Notes under the pieces: model-generated
What the model saw: the letters and a program-made list of their open reading frames with translations, nothing else
The model's database searches: none
What the model was told of the DNA's origin: nothing
Made by a program: the position numbers and the translations under genes
Origin: Micromonospora coxensis
Lineage (GTDB): Bacteria > Actinomycetota > Actinomycetes > Mycobacteriales > Micromonosporaceae
DNA length: 64,000 nt
Assembly: GCF_900090295.1 (NCBI RefSeq)
Contig: NZ_LT607753.1
Location: forward strand, 4,030,001 to 4,094,000
Direction of reading: 5' to 3'
In this document: positions 1 through 8,157 of the stretch, piece by piece
Position numbering within the stretch: position 1 is the stretch's first letter
Layout of the letters: the number at the start of each line of letters is the position of its first letter

Positions 1-1679
1 CAGTCGAACGACGGCAGGGACGGTCCCAGGACGTCGTCGGCGTCCACGATCGTGTACGCGTACCCCTGCTCGGCCAGGAAGCGCTGCCGGTGGGCCGCGT
101 ACTCCGTGTCGATGGTGTCCCGGGAGACGACGGTGTAGAAGTGCGCCTGCCGCCCGTCGGCCTTCGGCCGCAGCACCCGCCCGAGCCGCTGCGCCTCCTC
201 CTGGCGCGACCCGAACGTCCCGGACACCTGGATCGCCACCGCCGCCTCCGGCAGGTCGATCGAGAAGTTCCCGACCTTGGAGATGACGAGGGTGCGCAGT
301 TCGCCGGAGCGGAACGCGTCGAACAGCCGCTCGCGCTCCTTGTTGGTGGTCGAGCCCTGCACGATCGGCGCGTCCAGGTACTCACCGAGCTGGTGCAACT
401 GGTCGAGGAAGCCGCCGATCACCAGCACCTGCTCCTGCGGGTGCCGCTCCACCAGGGCCCGCACCACCGGCAGCTTGGTCCGCGCCGTCGCCGCCATCCG
501 GTAGCGCTCCTCGGACTCCGCCGTCGCGTAGGACATCCGCTCGGCGTCGGTCAGGGTGACCCGTACCTCGGTGCACTCGGCCGGGGCGATCCAGCCCTGC
601 TGCTCGATGTCCTTCCACGGCGCGTCGTACCGCTTGGGGCCGATCAGGCTGAACACGTCGCCCTCCCGGCCGTCCTCGCGGACCAGGGTGGCGGTGAGGC
701 CGAGCCGGCGGCGGGCCTGGAGGTCCGCGGTGAACCGGAAGATCGGCGCGGGCAGCAGGTGGACCTCGTCGTAGACGACGAGGCCCCAGTCGCGGGCCCC
801 GAACAGGTCCAGGTGGGTGAACGCGCCGCCGCGCCGCGAGGTGAGCACCTGGTACGTGGCGATGGTGACCGGTCGGATCTCCTTGCGCTCCCCGGAATAC
901 TCGCCGATCTCGTCCTCGGTCAGCGAGGTGCGGGCGATCAGCTCGCGCTTCCACTGCCGGCCGGCGACCGTGTTGGTGACCAGGATCAGCGTGGTCGCCT
1001 TCGCCTCGGCCATCGCCGCAGCGCCGACCAGCGTCTTGCCGGCGCCGCAGGGGAGCACCACCACGCCCGACCCGCCGGCCCAGAACGCCTCCACGGCCTC
1101 CCGCTGGTACGACCGCAGCGTCCACGGCCTGCCGCCGTCCTTGCCGCCCTCGGCCAGTTCGATCGGGTGCGCCTCGCCGTCGACGTACCCGGCCAGGTCC
1201 TCGGCCGGCCAGCCGAGCTTGAGCAGCGCCTGCTTGAGCCGGCCCCGCTCCGAGGGGTGCACCTGGATGGTGTCGTCGTCGATCTTGTTGCCGAGCATCC
1301 CGGCGAGCTTCTTGCTCTTGGCGACCTCGATCAGCACCATCCGGTCCAGCCCGCGCAGCACCAGACCGTGCGCGGGATCGTTGGCGAGCTGGAGCCGGCC
1401 GTACCGGTCCATCGTCTCGGCCACGTCGACCAGCAGGGCGTGCGGCACCGGATAGCGGCTGTACTTGATCAGCGAGTCCACCACGCCCTCGGCGTCGTGG
1501 CCGGCCGCGCGGGCGTTCCACAGCCCGAGCGGGGTGAGCCGGTAGGTGTGCACGTGCTCGGGCGAGCGCTCCAGCTCGGCGAAGGGCGCGATCGCCATCC
1601 GGCAGGCCTGCGCGTCGGGGTGGTCGATCTCCAGCAGCAGGGTCTTGTCCGACTGCACGATCAGTGGTCCACCGCTCAC
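1..1679 (-). CDS. DNA repair helicase XPB (SF2), 3' end outside window
   Basis: An ATP-dependent 3'-5' DNA helicase of the XPB/Rad25 superfamily 2 type, probably used in DNA repair or transcription-coupled processes. From the GTG at 1679 about 559 codons are visible, and the gene runs off the left edge close to its usual end. Visible motifs are Walker A CGAGKT (residues 211-216), the DEVH box (304-307), the RED motif (334-336) that is diagnostic of XPB, and the motif VI-like QRLGRVLRP near the end. The N-terminal 180 residues match the XPB N-terminal/damage-recognition region. The helicase-associated protein at 3144-5612 on the same strand is its usual actinobacterial neighbour. Confidence 0.95.
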   Translation of the reverse strand, partial: MSGGPLIVQSDKTLLLEIDHPDAQACRMAIAPFAELERSPEHVHTYRLTPLGLWNARAAGHDAEGVVDSLIKYSRYPVPHALLVDVAETMDRYGRLQLANDPAHGLVLRGLDRMVLIEVAKSKKLAGMLGNKIDDDTIQVHPSERGRLKQALLKLGWPAEDLAGYVDGEAHPIELAEGGKDGGRPWTLRSYQREAVEAFWAGGSGVVVLPCGAGKTLVGAAAMAEAKATTLILVTNTVAGRQWKRELIARTSLTEDEIGEYSGERKEIRPVTIATYQVLTSRRGGAFTHLDLFGARDWGLVVYDEVHLLPAPIFRFTADLQARRRLGLTATLVREDGREGDVFSLIGPKRYDAPWKDIEQQGWIAPAECTEVRVTLTDAERMSYATAESEERYRMAATARTKLPVVRALVERHPQEQVLVIGGFLDQLHQLGEYLDAPIVQGSTTNKERERLFDAFRSGELRTLVISKVGNFSIDLPEAAVAIQVSGTFGSRQEEAQRLGRVLRPKADGRQAHFYTVVSRDTIDTEYAAHRQRFLAEQGYAYTIVDADDVLGPSLPSFD

Positions 1680-1857
1680 GCCAGCGTCCTCTCCTCGGCC
1701 GGGTCGCCGGCCACCGTGTCGCCGCAGGTGGCACCCGCCGCAGGCCGACCATCCAGTGTTGCACGGGGTCTGGGATGTAAAGAAAATTGCCCGAACGACG
1801 CAACGTTTCCGGATCCCCGCACGTCTACCAATGGGACGGTCGATTCGGGAGGGCGCC

Positions 1858-2775
1858 ATGAGACACACGGGTATCACCATCCGGATCGCCGCCCTGGCCG
1901 TGGTCACGCTGGTCGGTGCGGGTGGATGCGCGCTCGATCCGCAGGCCGACCCGGGTGGCACTGGAGGAGGGCTCGCCCCGGTCGGCAAGGCGGAGCAGGT
2001 AACGGGGGCGAGTGGCGTCTCCCCGGCCGACCAGCGGACCCGTCCGACACCGTCGGTCGCCCCGCCGGCCGAGCCGGCCGCGCCGCGCAAGGCGACCGCG
2101 GCGTCGGCGACGCGTACCAGGACCCCGCCGACGCCCACCCAGAAGCGGCGGGCCCCGGCCGCCCCCCAGCCGGTCACCAAGACCCGCTGTGACCAGGGCG
2201 AGTACCAGCGCGAGGTCGAGGGGTACCTCGCCCGCCTCGGTGGCTTCGGCACGGTCACCGTGGACGGCCGGCAGACCGATGCCGACTGCGCCGCGATCAA
2301 GAAGTTCCAGCTGCGGTACGACATCCGCCCCGCCGCCGGCCGCGCCGGACCGCTGACGTACGACGTGGCGAAGCGGCTCGCCACCACCGACACCAGCCGG
2401 TGCGACACCGGTACGGGCATCACCTTCTGCGTGGACCTGACCCGGCAGACGACCTGGGTGATGAAGGGCAGCACGGTGGTGGCCCGCCCGACGGTGACGC
2501 GTACCGGGATGGCGGGCTTCGCCACCCCCGCCGGGACGTACAAGATCAATTTCCGGAACATCAAGGAGTGGTCGGACCCGTACGACGTCTGGCTGCCGTA
2601 CTGGCAGCGCTTCAACGGCGGGATCGGCTTCCACGAGACCACCACCTACCTGCACAACGGCGCGATCGGCTCGCACGGCTGCGTCAACCTGCTGCACGCC
2701 GACGCGGTGCGCTGGTGGGAACTCGGCGCGGTCGGCTCGCGGGTGGTGCTCGTCGGCCGCCGCCCCGGCACCTGA
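1858..2775 (+). CDS. L,D-transpeptidase (YkuD) with peptidoglycan-binding-like domain, probable lipoprotein
   Basis: A 305-residue exported enzyme expected to form 3-3 cross-links in, or attach proteins to, peptidoglycan. The N-terminus has a hydrophobic stretch ending in a degenerate lipobox (AGGC, Cys24). A Pro/Thr/Ala-rich linker to about residue 108 follows, then a peptidoglycan-binding-like segment (about 108-178). The YkuD domain carries HNGAIGSHGCVN with catalytic Cys275 and His273. I chose the ATG at 1858 because it gives a proper signal sequence and is preceded by GGGAGGGC; longer in-frame extensions run into the divergent helicase gene. It stands alone, reading away from the helicase. 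The lipobox is weak, so a plain signal anchor is possible. Confidence 0.9.
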   Translation: MRHTGITIRIAALAVVTLVGAGGCALDPQADPGGTGGGLAPVGKAEQVTGASGVSPADQRTRPTPSVAPPAEPAAPRKATAASATRTRTPPTPTQKRRAPAAPQPVTKTRCDQGEYQREVEGYLARLGGFGTVTVDGRQTDADCAAIKKFQLRYDIRPAAGRAGPLTYDVAKRLATTDTSRCDTGTGITFCVDLTRQTTWVMKGSTVVARPTVTRTGMAGFATPAGTYKINFRNIKEWSDPYDVWLPYWQRFNGGIGFHETTTYLHNGAIGSHGCVNLLHADAVRWWELGAVGSRVVLVGRRPGT

Positions 2776-2904
2776 TCCACCGCCGCCGCCCCCGTCCGCA
2801 GGGCCCGCTCCCGCGACACGGCCGACTCGGGGTTTTATCCCCTGTGCGCCAGGCCTGTCCGGTGTCACCCTGGGAGCACGGGCCGTACGGGCGGGGGAGG
2901 CTGG

Positions 2905-3138
2905 ATGAGCGTCGACCAGGAGTCGGTCACCGATGACGAGGGCCCGGCCGACGAGATCTCGACGGCGACCCTGGTCGGGTACGCCGCCGCCGCGTTCGCC
3001 CTGGTCGGGTGGTTCTTCTTCGGCTGGCTGGTGCAGCGGCAGGGCTTCGTCGCCTCGGTCGGCGAGACGGCGGGAGCCGCCTTCGGCCTGCTCCTCGCCG
3101 TCTCGGTGATCGGCACGTTCCGCCGCGACCGGCGCTGA
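2905..3138 (+). CDS. small two-helix membrane protein, unknown
   Basis: A 77-residue protein with an acidic N-terminus (about 22 residues), two hydrophobic segments (about 23-44 and 54-70) joined by WLVQRQGF, and a basic Arg-rich C-terminal end, which suggests a hairpin membrane protein with both ends in the cytoplasm. A GGGGGAGG ribosome binding site lies 5 nt before the ATG. It ends 5 bp before the stop codon of the convergent helicase-associated gene. I do not recognise a named family and assign no function. Confidence 0.75.
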   Translation: MSVDQESVTDDEGPADEISTATLVGYAAAAFALVGWFFFGWLVQRQGFVASVGETAGAAFGLLLAVSVIGTFRRDRR

Positions 3139-3143
3139 CCGGG

Positions 3144-5612
3144 TCAGTCCTCGCGTACCGCGGCGGTGATCCGGTGCAGCGCGAAGGTGTGCAGCATCTC
3201 GGTCCGCTCGTCCTCGGCGCGCAGGTAACCCGCGCCGATCGACACCGGTCGCACCAGCCGGGACGCCGTCGCCCCGTGCGCGTCGACGTACCCGACCCAG
3301 ACCAGCGCCTTGTCCCGCAGCGCCTGTTGCAGCACCGCCAGCGCGTCGCTGTGACTGTGCGCCGGCATCGGTCCGGCCGTCGCCCGTGCCGCGCCGCCGC
3401 GTACCACCGCCGGGGCGCGGCGGGCGGCCCGCGCCGCCGCGTCGCCCCGCCGGATCTGCTCCACCACCCCGAGCAGGCGCGGCATCGCCAGCTTCGGCGC
3501 GGACAGCGGGTCGACGCCCCGGGTGCCCACCGACGCGCGGGCGGGCGCCCGCCGGGTCTTCGGCCGGGCGAGCACCGCCGAGCCGGTGGCGTCCTCCGGC
3601 ACCGGCGCGTACCCGGCGTCGCGCAACGCGAGCAGCATCCGCTGCACCTGGTACGGGGTGACCAGCACCGTCGGGGCCAGCCGGCGGAACGCCAGCGGCT
3701 CCAACCGTCGGTCGGCCAGCACCTCGGCGAGCAGCGCCTCGTCGTCACTGCGCACGTACCCGCCGGCGGAGCCGACCCGCAGCCCGCCGTGCTTGCGGGC
3801 CACGTCGTCCACCAGGTAGGTGAGCCCCTGCGGGACCGGGGTACGCGACCGGCGGCGGAACAGGGCGTGCAGGTCCTCGGCGGTGTAGCCGGCGTCCAGG
3901 GCCCGCCGGACGCTGGCCGGGGTGACCCGGTGCACGCTGGCCCCACCCGCCGACTCGTGCTCGGCCACCACGTCCAGCTCCGCGGCGAGGGTCGGATCCG
4001 GCGGTCCGGGCACCACCACGGACAGGTCGGCCTGCACCAGGAAGTGGTCCACCGGGGCGGGCAGCAGGGCGTCCAGCGCCCGTACCGCGCTCGACGGGTC
4101 CCCGCTCTCGGCCTCGGAGCGCAGGCCCAACGTGTCGTCCCCGCCCCGCTCGTCGGCCTCGGTCACGTCGCCCAGCAGCAGCCGCGCGTACGAGGTGAGC
4201 GCGCCGAGCCCCGTCACGCCGAGCTGGGCCGCCTCGGTCAGCACCTCCCGGTGCGCGGCCTCCCGGCCCCGGCTGCGCCGGGGCGCCCGCCAGTCCAGCA
4301 GGGCCAGCACCTCGTCCGGGGTGGGCGCGGTGGCCGGCTCCAGATCGGCCAGCACCCCGAGCACCGCCCGCCGGGCGGCCGGCGCGCCGGCCCGTTCCGC
4401 CTCGGCGGAGAGCACACTGATCGGGCGGTCCCGGTCGTCGCGCTGGCCGACCAGCCCCACCTGGCGGCTCATGGTGAGCCAGGCGCGGGCGAGCTGCTCC
4501 CAGCGGTGCGCCAGCGACATCGCCCGCCACACCTCGTACCCGCCGGTGGGCAGCACCTGCTGGTCGGCGCCGTACCGGCCGGTGGTCGCCCCGGGCAGGT
4601 CCGCCTCACCGACCAGCCCCGCCGCGTACGCCACCTCCAGGACCAGCGCGGTGTTCGCCTCGTCCAGCCCCGTCGTGCGGGCCAGCCGGCGCAGGTCACG
4701 TACCCCGACGCCGCCCGAGCGGAGCACCGGCGCGGGCTCGGCGGCCAGGCTCTCCAGCAGCGCCTCGGTGTGGCGTACCAGCTCCATCGTCTGCCCGGCG
4801 CCGGCGGAGTCGGCCAGCTTCGGCTCGCGGGGCACGGCGGCCACCGGCGGCGGGCTGGTGCGCAGCGGGCCGAGCGGGCCGCTGTCGCGCCGCAGCAGCA
4901 GCCCCACCTCGCGGGGCAGTTCCACGGTGCCGGTGGAGACCCGGACCAGCAGCCGGGCGTCGACCAGCCAGCGCACCGGGGAGCCGGTGGGCGCGCCGCC
5001 GTTGGTGGTGTCCGGGGGGAGGTCGTCCTCGGCGCCGACGGCGGGGGCCTGGAGGGCACCCGGCGGCACGCTGCCGACCGGCGGGCCGGCGGCGAGCCGG
5101 TCCAGGACGGCGCGGGCCGACGGGGGAGCGGCCAGCAGCGTCCGGCGCAGCTTCGCGGCGTCCGCGCAGAGCGCCGCCGCCCGCGGGTCCAGCTCCGCGG
5201 CCGGTCGGCCCAGCCCCGCCGGGTACGGGGCGACCTCGTCCACGCTGCCGGCCACGCGCAGCGCGTGCTCCGGGCCGTACAGCAGGAAGAGCGCGCGCAG
5301 CCGGTCCACCGCGCGCCGGACCGTGGTCGGCGCGGGCGGACGCGGCCCGGCGGTGGCCATCGCCAGCACGGCCTCGGTGGAGGTGGTGCCCTCCTGCGGG
5401 TGCCGGGTGAGCCGGGCGGCGTCGAGGACCTGGAGGGTGAACTGGTCCAGCCCGTCCAGCGCGCGGGCCACGGAGACCCGGGACTCGGCCCGGACGGCGA
5501 GGGCGGAGACGTCGGCCGGCACCGGCACGACGAGGTCGGGCCGCAGTTGCAGCAGGGCGGCCAGCGACTCGTCGGGCAGGGCGCGCAGGTGGTCGGCGAG
5601 TGAGGTGGTCAT
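3144..5612 (-). CDS. helicase-associated (helicase_C_3/XPB N-terminal-like) protein with C-terminal WYL-like region
   Basis: A large 822-residue protein of the actinobacterial family that accompanies XPB helicase. It lacks Walker motifs, so it is not itself a helicase. Residues about 510-620 resemble the helicase_C_3 (XPB/Ssl2 N-terminal) domain, and the last 60 residues (LVWVGYVDAHG ... RLVRPVSIGAGYLRAED) look like a WYL ligand-sensing domain. The N-terminal half is Ala/Leu/Arg-rich and probably made of winged-helix modules. A TAGCGT -10 box lies 9 nt before the ATG, implying a very short leader. Co-location with XPB suggests a joint role in DNA repair; the molecular role is unknown to me. 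Confidence 0.85.
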   Translation of the reverse strand: MTTSLADHLRALPDESLAALLQLRPDLVVPVPADVSALAVRAESRVSVARALDGLDQFTLQVLDAARLTRHPQEGTTSTEAVLAMATAGPRPPAPTTVRRAVDRLRALFLLYGPEHALRVAGSVDEVAPYPAGLGRPAAELDPRAAALCADAAKLRRTLLAAPPSARAVLDRLAAGPPVGSVPPGALQAPAVGAEDDLPPDTTNGGAPTGSPVRWLVDARLLVRVSTGTVELPREVGLLLRRDSGPLGPLRTSPPPVAAVPREPKLADSAGAGQTMELVRHTEALLESLAAEPAPVLRSGGVGVRDLRRLARTTGLDEANTALVLEVAYAAGLVGEADLPGATTGRYGADQQVLPTGGYEVWRAMSLAHRWEQLARAWLTMSRQVGLVGQRDDRDRPISVLSAEAERAGAPAARRAVLGVLADLEPATAPTPDEVLALLDWRAPRRSRGREAAHREVLTEAAQLGVTGLGALTSYARLLLGDVTEADERGGDDTLGLRSEAESGDPSSAVRALDALLPAPVDHFLVQADLSVVVPGPPDPTLAAELDVVAEHESAGGASVHRVTPASVRRALDAGYTAEDLHALFRRRSRTPVPQGLTYLVDDVARKHGGLRVGSAGGYVRSDDEALLAEVLADRRLEPLAFRRLAPTVLVTPYQVQRMLLALRDAGYAPVPEDATGSAVLARPKTRRAPARASVGTRGVDPLSAPKLAMPRLLGVVEQIRRGDAAARAARRAPAVVRGGAARATAGPMPAHSHSDALAVLQQALRDKALVWVGYVDAHGATASRLVRPVSIGAGYLRAEDERTEMLHTFALHRITAAVRED

Positions 5613-5696
5613 CGTCGTTCCACGCTAGCCCGCTGCGGGGTGGTCCCGCCCCTCGGACGTCCGGCTGGGTTCGCCGTCGGCGGGTACGTTCTCCGG

Positions 5697-6320
5697 GTGT
5701 CCTCCCTGACGGTCGGCTTCGACCTCGACATGACCCTGGTCGACTCGCGCCCCGGCATCGCCGCCTGCTACCGGGCCCTGACCGCGCGCACCGGCGTGCC
5801 GGTCGACGCGGAGCTGGCGGTGTCCCGGCTCGGCCCGCCGCTGCGCACCGAGATCGCGCACTGGTTCCCGCCGGAGCAGGTGGACGAGGCGGTGACGATC
5901 TACCGCGAGCTCTACCCGGCGTACGCGATCACGCCGACGGTGCCGTTGCCGGGCGCCCTGGAGGCGGTGGACGCGGTGCACGCCCGGGGCGGGCGGGTGA
6001 TGGTGGTGACCTCCAAGATCGGCCGGTTGGCCCGACTGCACCTGGACCACCTCGGGCTGCGCGTCGACGAGTTGGCGGGTGACCTCTTCGCCGAGGAGAA
6101 GGCGACCGCGCTGCGCGCCCACGGCGCGACGCTGTACGTGGGCGACCACGTGGCGGACATGGTGGCGGCGGCGACGGCCGGGGTGCCCGGGGTCGGCGTA
6201 ACCACCGGCCCGTGCGACCGCGACGCGCTGCGGGACGCGGGGGCGCACCTGGTGCTCGACGATCTCACCGGATTCCCGGCGGCGCTGGACCGGATCATCG
6301 GGCTAGCCTTGGAGCAGTAG
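5697..6320 (+). CDS. HAD-IA family hydrolase, phosphoglycolate-phosphatase-like
   Basis: A 207-residue HAD-superfamily phosphatase. Motif I is FDLDMTLVDS near the N-terminus (nucleophile Asp and the +2 Asp), motif II is VVTSK, a conserved Lys lies in the AEEKATAL region, and motif IV is YVGDHVADM. The helical cap between motifs I and II is of the Gph/PGP type, so phosphoglycolate or another small phosphate ester is likely, but the substrate cannot be read from sequence. The GTG at 5697 is preferred because TACGTT ends exactly 6 nt before it, a leaderless arrangement. It is divergent from the helicase-associated gene, and the cold-shock gene follows 29 bp downstream. Confidence 0.88.
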   Translation: MSSLTVGFDLDMTLVDSRPGIAACYRALTARTGVPVDAELAVSRLGPPLRTEIAHWFPPEQVDEAVTIYRELYPAYAITPTVPLPGALEAVDAVHARGGRVMVVTSKIGRLARLHLDHLGLRVDELAGDLFAEEKATALRAHGATLYVGDHVADMVAAATAGVPGVGVTTGPCDRDALRDAGAHLVLDDLTGFPAALDRIIGLALEQ

Positions 6321-6349
6321 ACGTTCCGAGCGAAGCAGAGGTTCTTCAG

Positions 6350-6736
6350 GTGCCGACGGGTCGAGTGAAGTGGTATGACGCGGCCAAGGGATACGGGTTC
6401 GTCACCAGCGACGAAGGTGGCGACGTGTTCCTGCCCAAGGGCGCGCTACCGGCGGGTGTCACCGACCTCAAGGGTGGGCAGCGGGTCGACTTCAGCGTGG
6501 TGGACAGCCGCCGGGGCGCCCAGGCCATGGGGGTCAAGCTGCTGGAGGCCCCGCCGTCCGTGGCGGAGCTGCGCCGGCGACCGGCCGAGGAGTTGCACGG
6601 CCTGGTCGAGGACATGATCAAGGTGCTGGAGGCGAAGGTCCAGCCGGACCTGCGCCGAGGTCGGTTCCCCGACCGCAGGACCGCGCAGAAGATCGCTCAG
6701 CTGGTCCACGCGGTGGCGCGCGAGCTGGAGGTCTGA
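6350..6736 (+). CDS. cold-shock domain protein with actinobacterial C-terminal extension
   Basis: A 128-residue nucleic-acid-binding protein. Residues 1-65 form a cold-shock domain with the RNP1-like KGYGFVTSDEGGDVF and an RNP2-like DVFLP. The C-terminal half (about 68-128; VAELRRRPAEELHGLVEDMI onward) is a helical extension known in actinobacterial CspD-like proteins. The GTG start at 6350 fits the conserved PTGRVKWYD beginning. The last 40 bp, including the stop, overlap the 3' end of the convergent mqnD gene, so the two transcripts are complementary at their ends. Confidence 0.9.
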   Translation: MPTGRVKWYDAAKGYGFVTSDEGGDVFLPKGALPAGVTDLKGGQRVDFSVVDSRRGAQAMGVKLLEAPPSVAELRRRPAEELHGLVEDMIKVLEAKVQPDLRRGRFPDRRTAQKIAQLVHAVARELEV

Positions 6737-7581
6737 GGGACGAGCCCGGCGTCGGTGGCCCGACCCAGCAGCGCCTCCACGGCGGCGAACCCCGCGTCCC
6801 CCAGGTCCGCGGTGAACTCGTTGACGTAGAGGCCGATGTGCCGGTCCACCACGTCGGGCTCCATCTCCTGCGCGTGCGAGAGCACGTACTCGCGGCTGGC
6901 CTCCGGGTCGGCCCAGGCCTGCCGCACCGACTCGCGGATCCAATTGGCGGCCTCGACCGGGTCGACGGTGCCCTTGCGGGCCAGGATCGCGCCGAGCGGG
7001 ATCGGCAGGCCGGTGTCGCCCTCCCACCACTCGCCGAGGTCGACCAGCGCGGTCAGCCCGTGCCGAGGGTAGGTGAACCGGGCCTCGTGGATGACCAGGC
7101 CGGCGTCGTACCGTCCGGCGGCCACCCCGGGCATGATCTCGTGGAACGGCACCACCTCGATCCGGGCCGGCGGCCGACCGGCGGACCAGAGCCGGAAGAG
7201 CAGGTACGCCGTGGTCCGGTCGCCGGGCACGGCGACGGTGGCCCCGCTCAGGTCGGTCCGGTCCGGCGTGGTGCCGGAGCCGGATCTGGTGGCGGTGGCG
7301 GTGCCGGAGTCGCCCGCGCCCCGGGTGAGGACCAGGGGCCCGCAGCCCCGGCCGAGCGCCCCGCCGCACGGCAGCAGGTGGTAGTCCTCCAGCAGCCAGG
7401 GCAGCGCCGCGTAGCTCACCTTCACCAGGTCGAACGCGCCGCGCTCGGCGGCCGTGTTCGTGACGTCCACGTCCGCGTAGGTCACCTCGACCGGCGGCGC
7501 GCCGGGCACCCGGCCGTGCACCAGGGCGTGGAAGACGAAGGTGTCGTTGGGGCAGGGCGAGATCGCCAGGGAGAGCGCCAC
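6697..7581 (-). CDS. mqnD: 1,4-dihydroxy-6-naphthoate synthase (menaquinone, futalosine route)
   Basis: A 294-residue periplasmic-binding-protein-fold enzyme that converts cyclic de-hypoxanthine futalosine to 1,4-dihydroxy-6-naphthoate. Family hallmarks are the N-terminal SLAISPCPNDTFVFHAL, the DVDVTN and KVSYAALPWLL segments, PFHEIMPGVAAGRYDAGLVI and the GEWWEGDTGLPIPLG block. A Ser/Thr/Gly-rich insertion of roughly 15 residues sits after GPLVLTRGA, where relatives are shorter. The GTG at 7581 is supported by TACCGT exactly 7 nt upstream (leaderless). The 3' end overlaps the convergent cold-shock gene by 40 bp. mqnB lies 1.4 kb away in another transcription unit. Confidence 0.93.
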   Translation of the reverse strand: MALSLAISPCPNDTFVFHALVHGRVPGAPPVEVTYADVDVTNTAAERGAFDLVKVSYAALPWLLEDYHLLPCGGALGRGCGPLVLTRGAGDSGTATATRSGSGTTPDRTDLSGATVAVPGDRTTAYLLFRLWSAGRPPARIEVVPFHEIMPGVAAGRYDAGLVIHEARFTYPRHGLTALVDLGEWWEGDTGLPIPLGAILARKGTVDPVEAANWIRESVRQAWADPEASREYVLSHAQEMEPDVVDRHIGLYVNEFTADLGDAGFAAVEALLGRATDAGLVPQTSSSRATAWTS

Positions 7582-7749
7582 GGTCCCAACGGTAGCCCCG
7601 CCGCAGCCCGGTCGCCCGCCGCGCCCACCCCGCTGTGACGCCCCCGGATCCCAGCTCCTGGGGAGGAGGAAGCGCACTTCGCCCCGCTACGGACTTGATG
7701 ACGAATATGACTCGGCGGACGAAGGTCGCGAGTCGGTAGCGTCTCGCGC

Positions 7750-7869
7750 ATGACGAGCGAGTACGTGCTGCAGGACCAACCCCACCGGAAGGTGGTACGG
7801 GTCGGCGACACGATCGCTCTGCGTTGTGCCCGCTCTGCGCTGTGCCCGCTCTGCGCTGTGCGCTGCTGA
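7750..7869 (+). pseudogene. truncated 5' remnant resembling an aminoglycoside-phosphotransferase-family gene
   Basis: A 39-codon reading frame starting MTSEYVLQDQPHRKVVRVGD. From memory this resembles the start of actinobacterial APH-family phosphotransferases, which continue with a TVRRP..PWTPAVHALLRHL-type segment. Here similarity stops after the GDT. The frame enters a 3x16-nt tandem repeat, becomes Cys/Leu/Arg-rich and terminates. A TAGCGT box sits 7 nt before the ATG, so the promoter-start unit of the ancestral gene looks intact. I infer a decayed remnant whose body was lost; the alternative is a 39-residue peptide gene. The family match is from recollection only. Confidence 0.35.
7816..7863 (+). 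repeat. 3 x 16-nt tandem repeat
   Basis: Three consecutive 16-nt units starting GCTCTGCG.TGTGCCC (7816-7831, 7832-7847, 7848-7863), with one substitution in unit 1 and one in unit 3. They fall at the point where similarity to phosphotransferases ends, which fits slippage or repair at a deletion junction. Confidence 0.85.
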
Positions 7870-8053
7870 ACTGGTCGGACCGGTCCCGGCCGTGGTCGGA
7901 CCTCCCGCTCCACAGCCGTGGCCGCACCCTGCGATTCATATCTGTACTCAAGTCTGTAGCGGCTCGTCGGGACCCATCGTGCGTCGGAGATGAGGCGGTC
8001 ATCGGGCCACGTCCGTCCCCGACCGTCGCCACCGCCCGGGCCGGCAGCTCTCG

Positions 8054-8105
8054 TTGTCCCCAGCCCGTCGCGTTGTCCACAGGGTTGTCCACACGGTTGT
8101 CCACA
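8054..8105 (+). promoter_or_regulatory. cluster of DnaA-box-like sites (three perfect TTGTCCACA)
   Basis: Perfect TTGTCCACA sequences occur at 8073-8081, 8085-8093 and 8097-8105, all in the same orientation with an exact 12-bp period. A one-mismatch version (TTGTCCCCA) lies at 8054-8062. TTGTCCACA is the preferred DnaA box in high-GC actinobacteria. The cluster is 44-53 bp upstream of the XRE-GNAT gene. It is not oriC, because no dnaA or dnaN is adjacent. It may titrate DnaA or tie the downstream gene to replication; alternatively it is the operator of the XRE protein itself. Confidence 0.6.
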
Positions 8106-8157
8106 GGTTGGTCGAGGGTGTTGAGGACGGGCGTCGGCGCCGTCGAGCATGGTGGTC

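Noticed and set aside
90..2192. A 700-codon open frame on the plus strand opposite the XPB gene
   Set aside because: Its product is low-complexity Arg/Gly/Pro/His-rich sequence, a shadow of the high third-position GC of the XPB gene, and has no family features.
8054..8105. Chromosomal replication origin
   Set aside because: Only three perfect boxes over 50 bp, and no dnaA, dnaN, rpmH or AT-rich unwinding element nearby; actinobacterial oriC has many more boxes.
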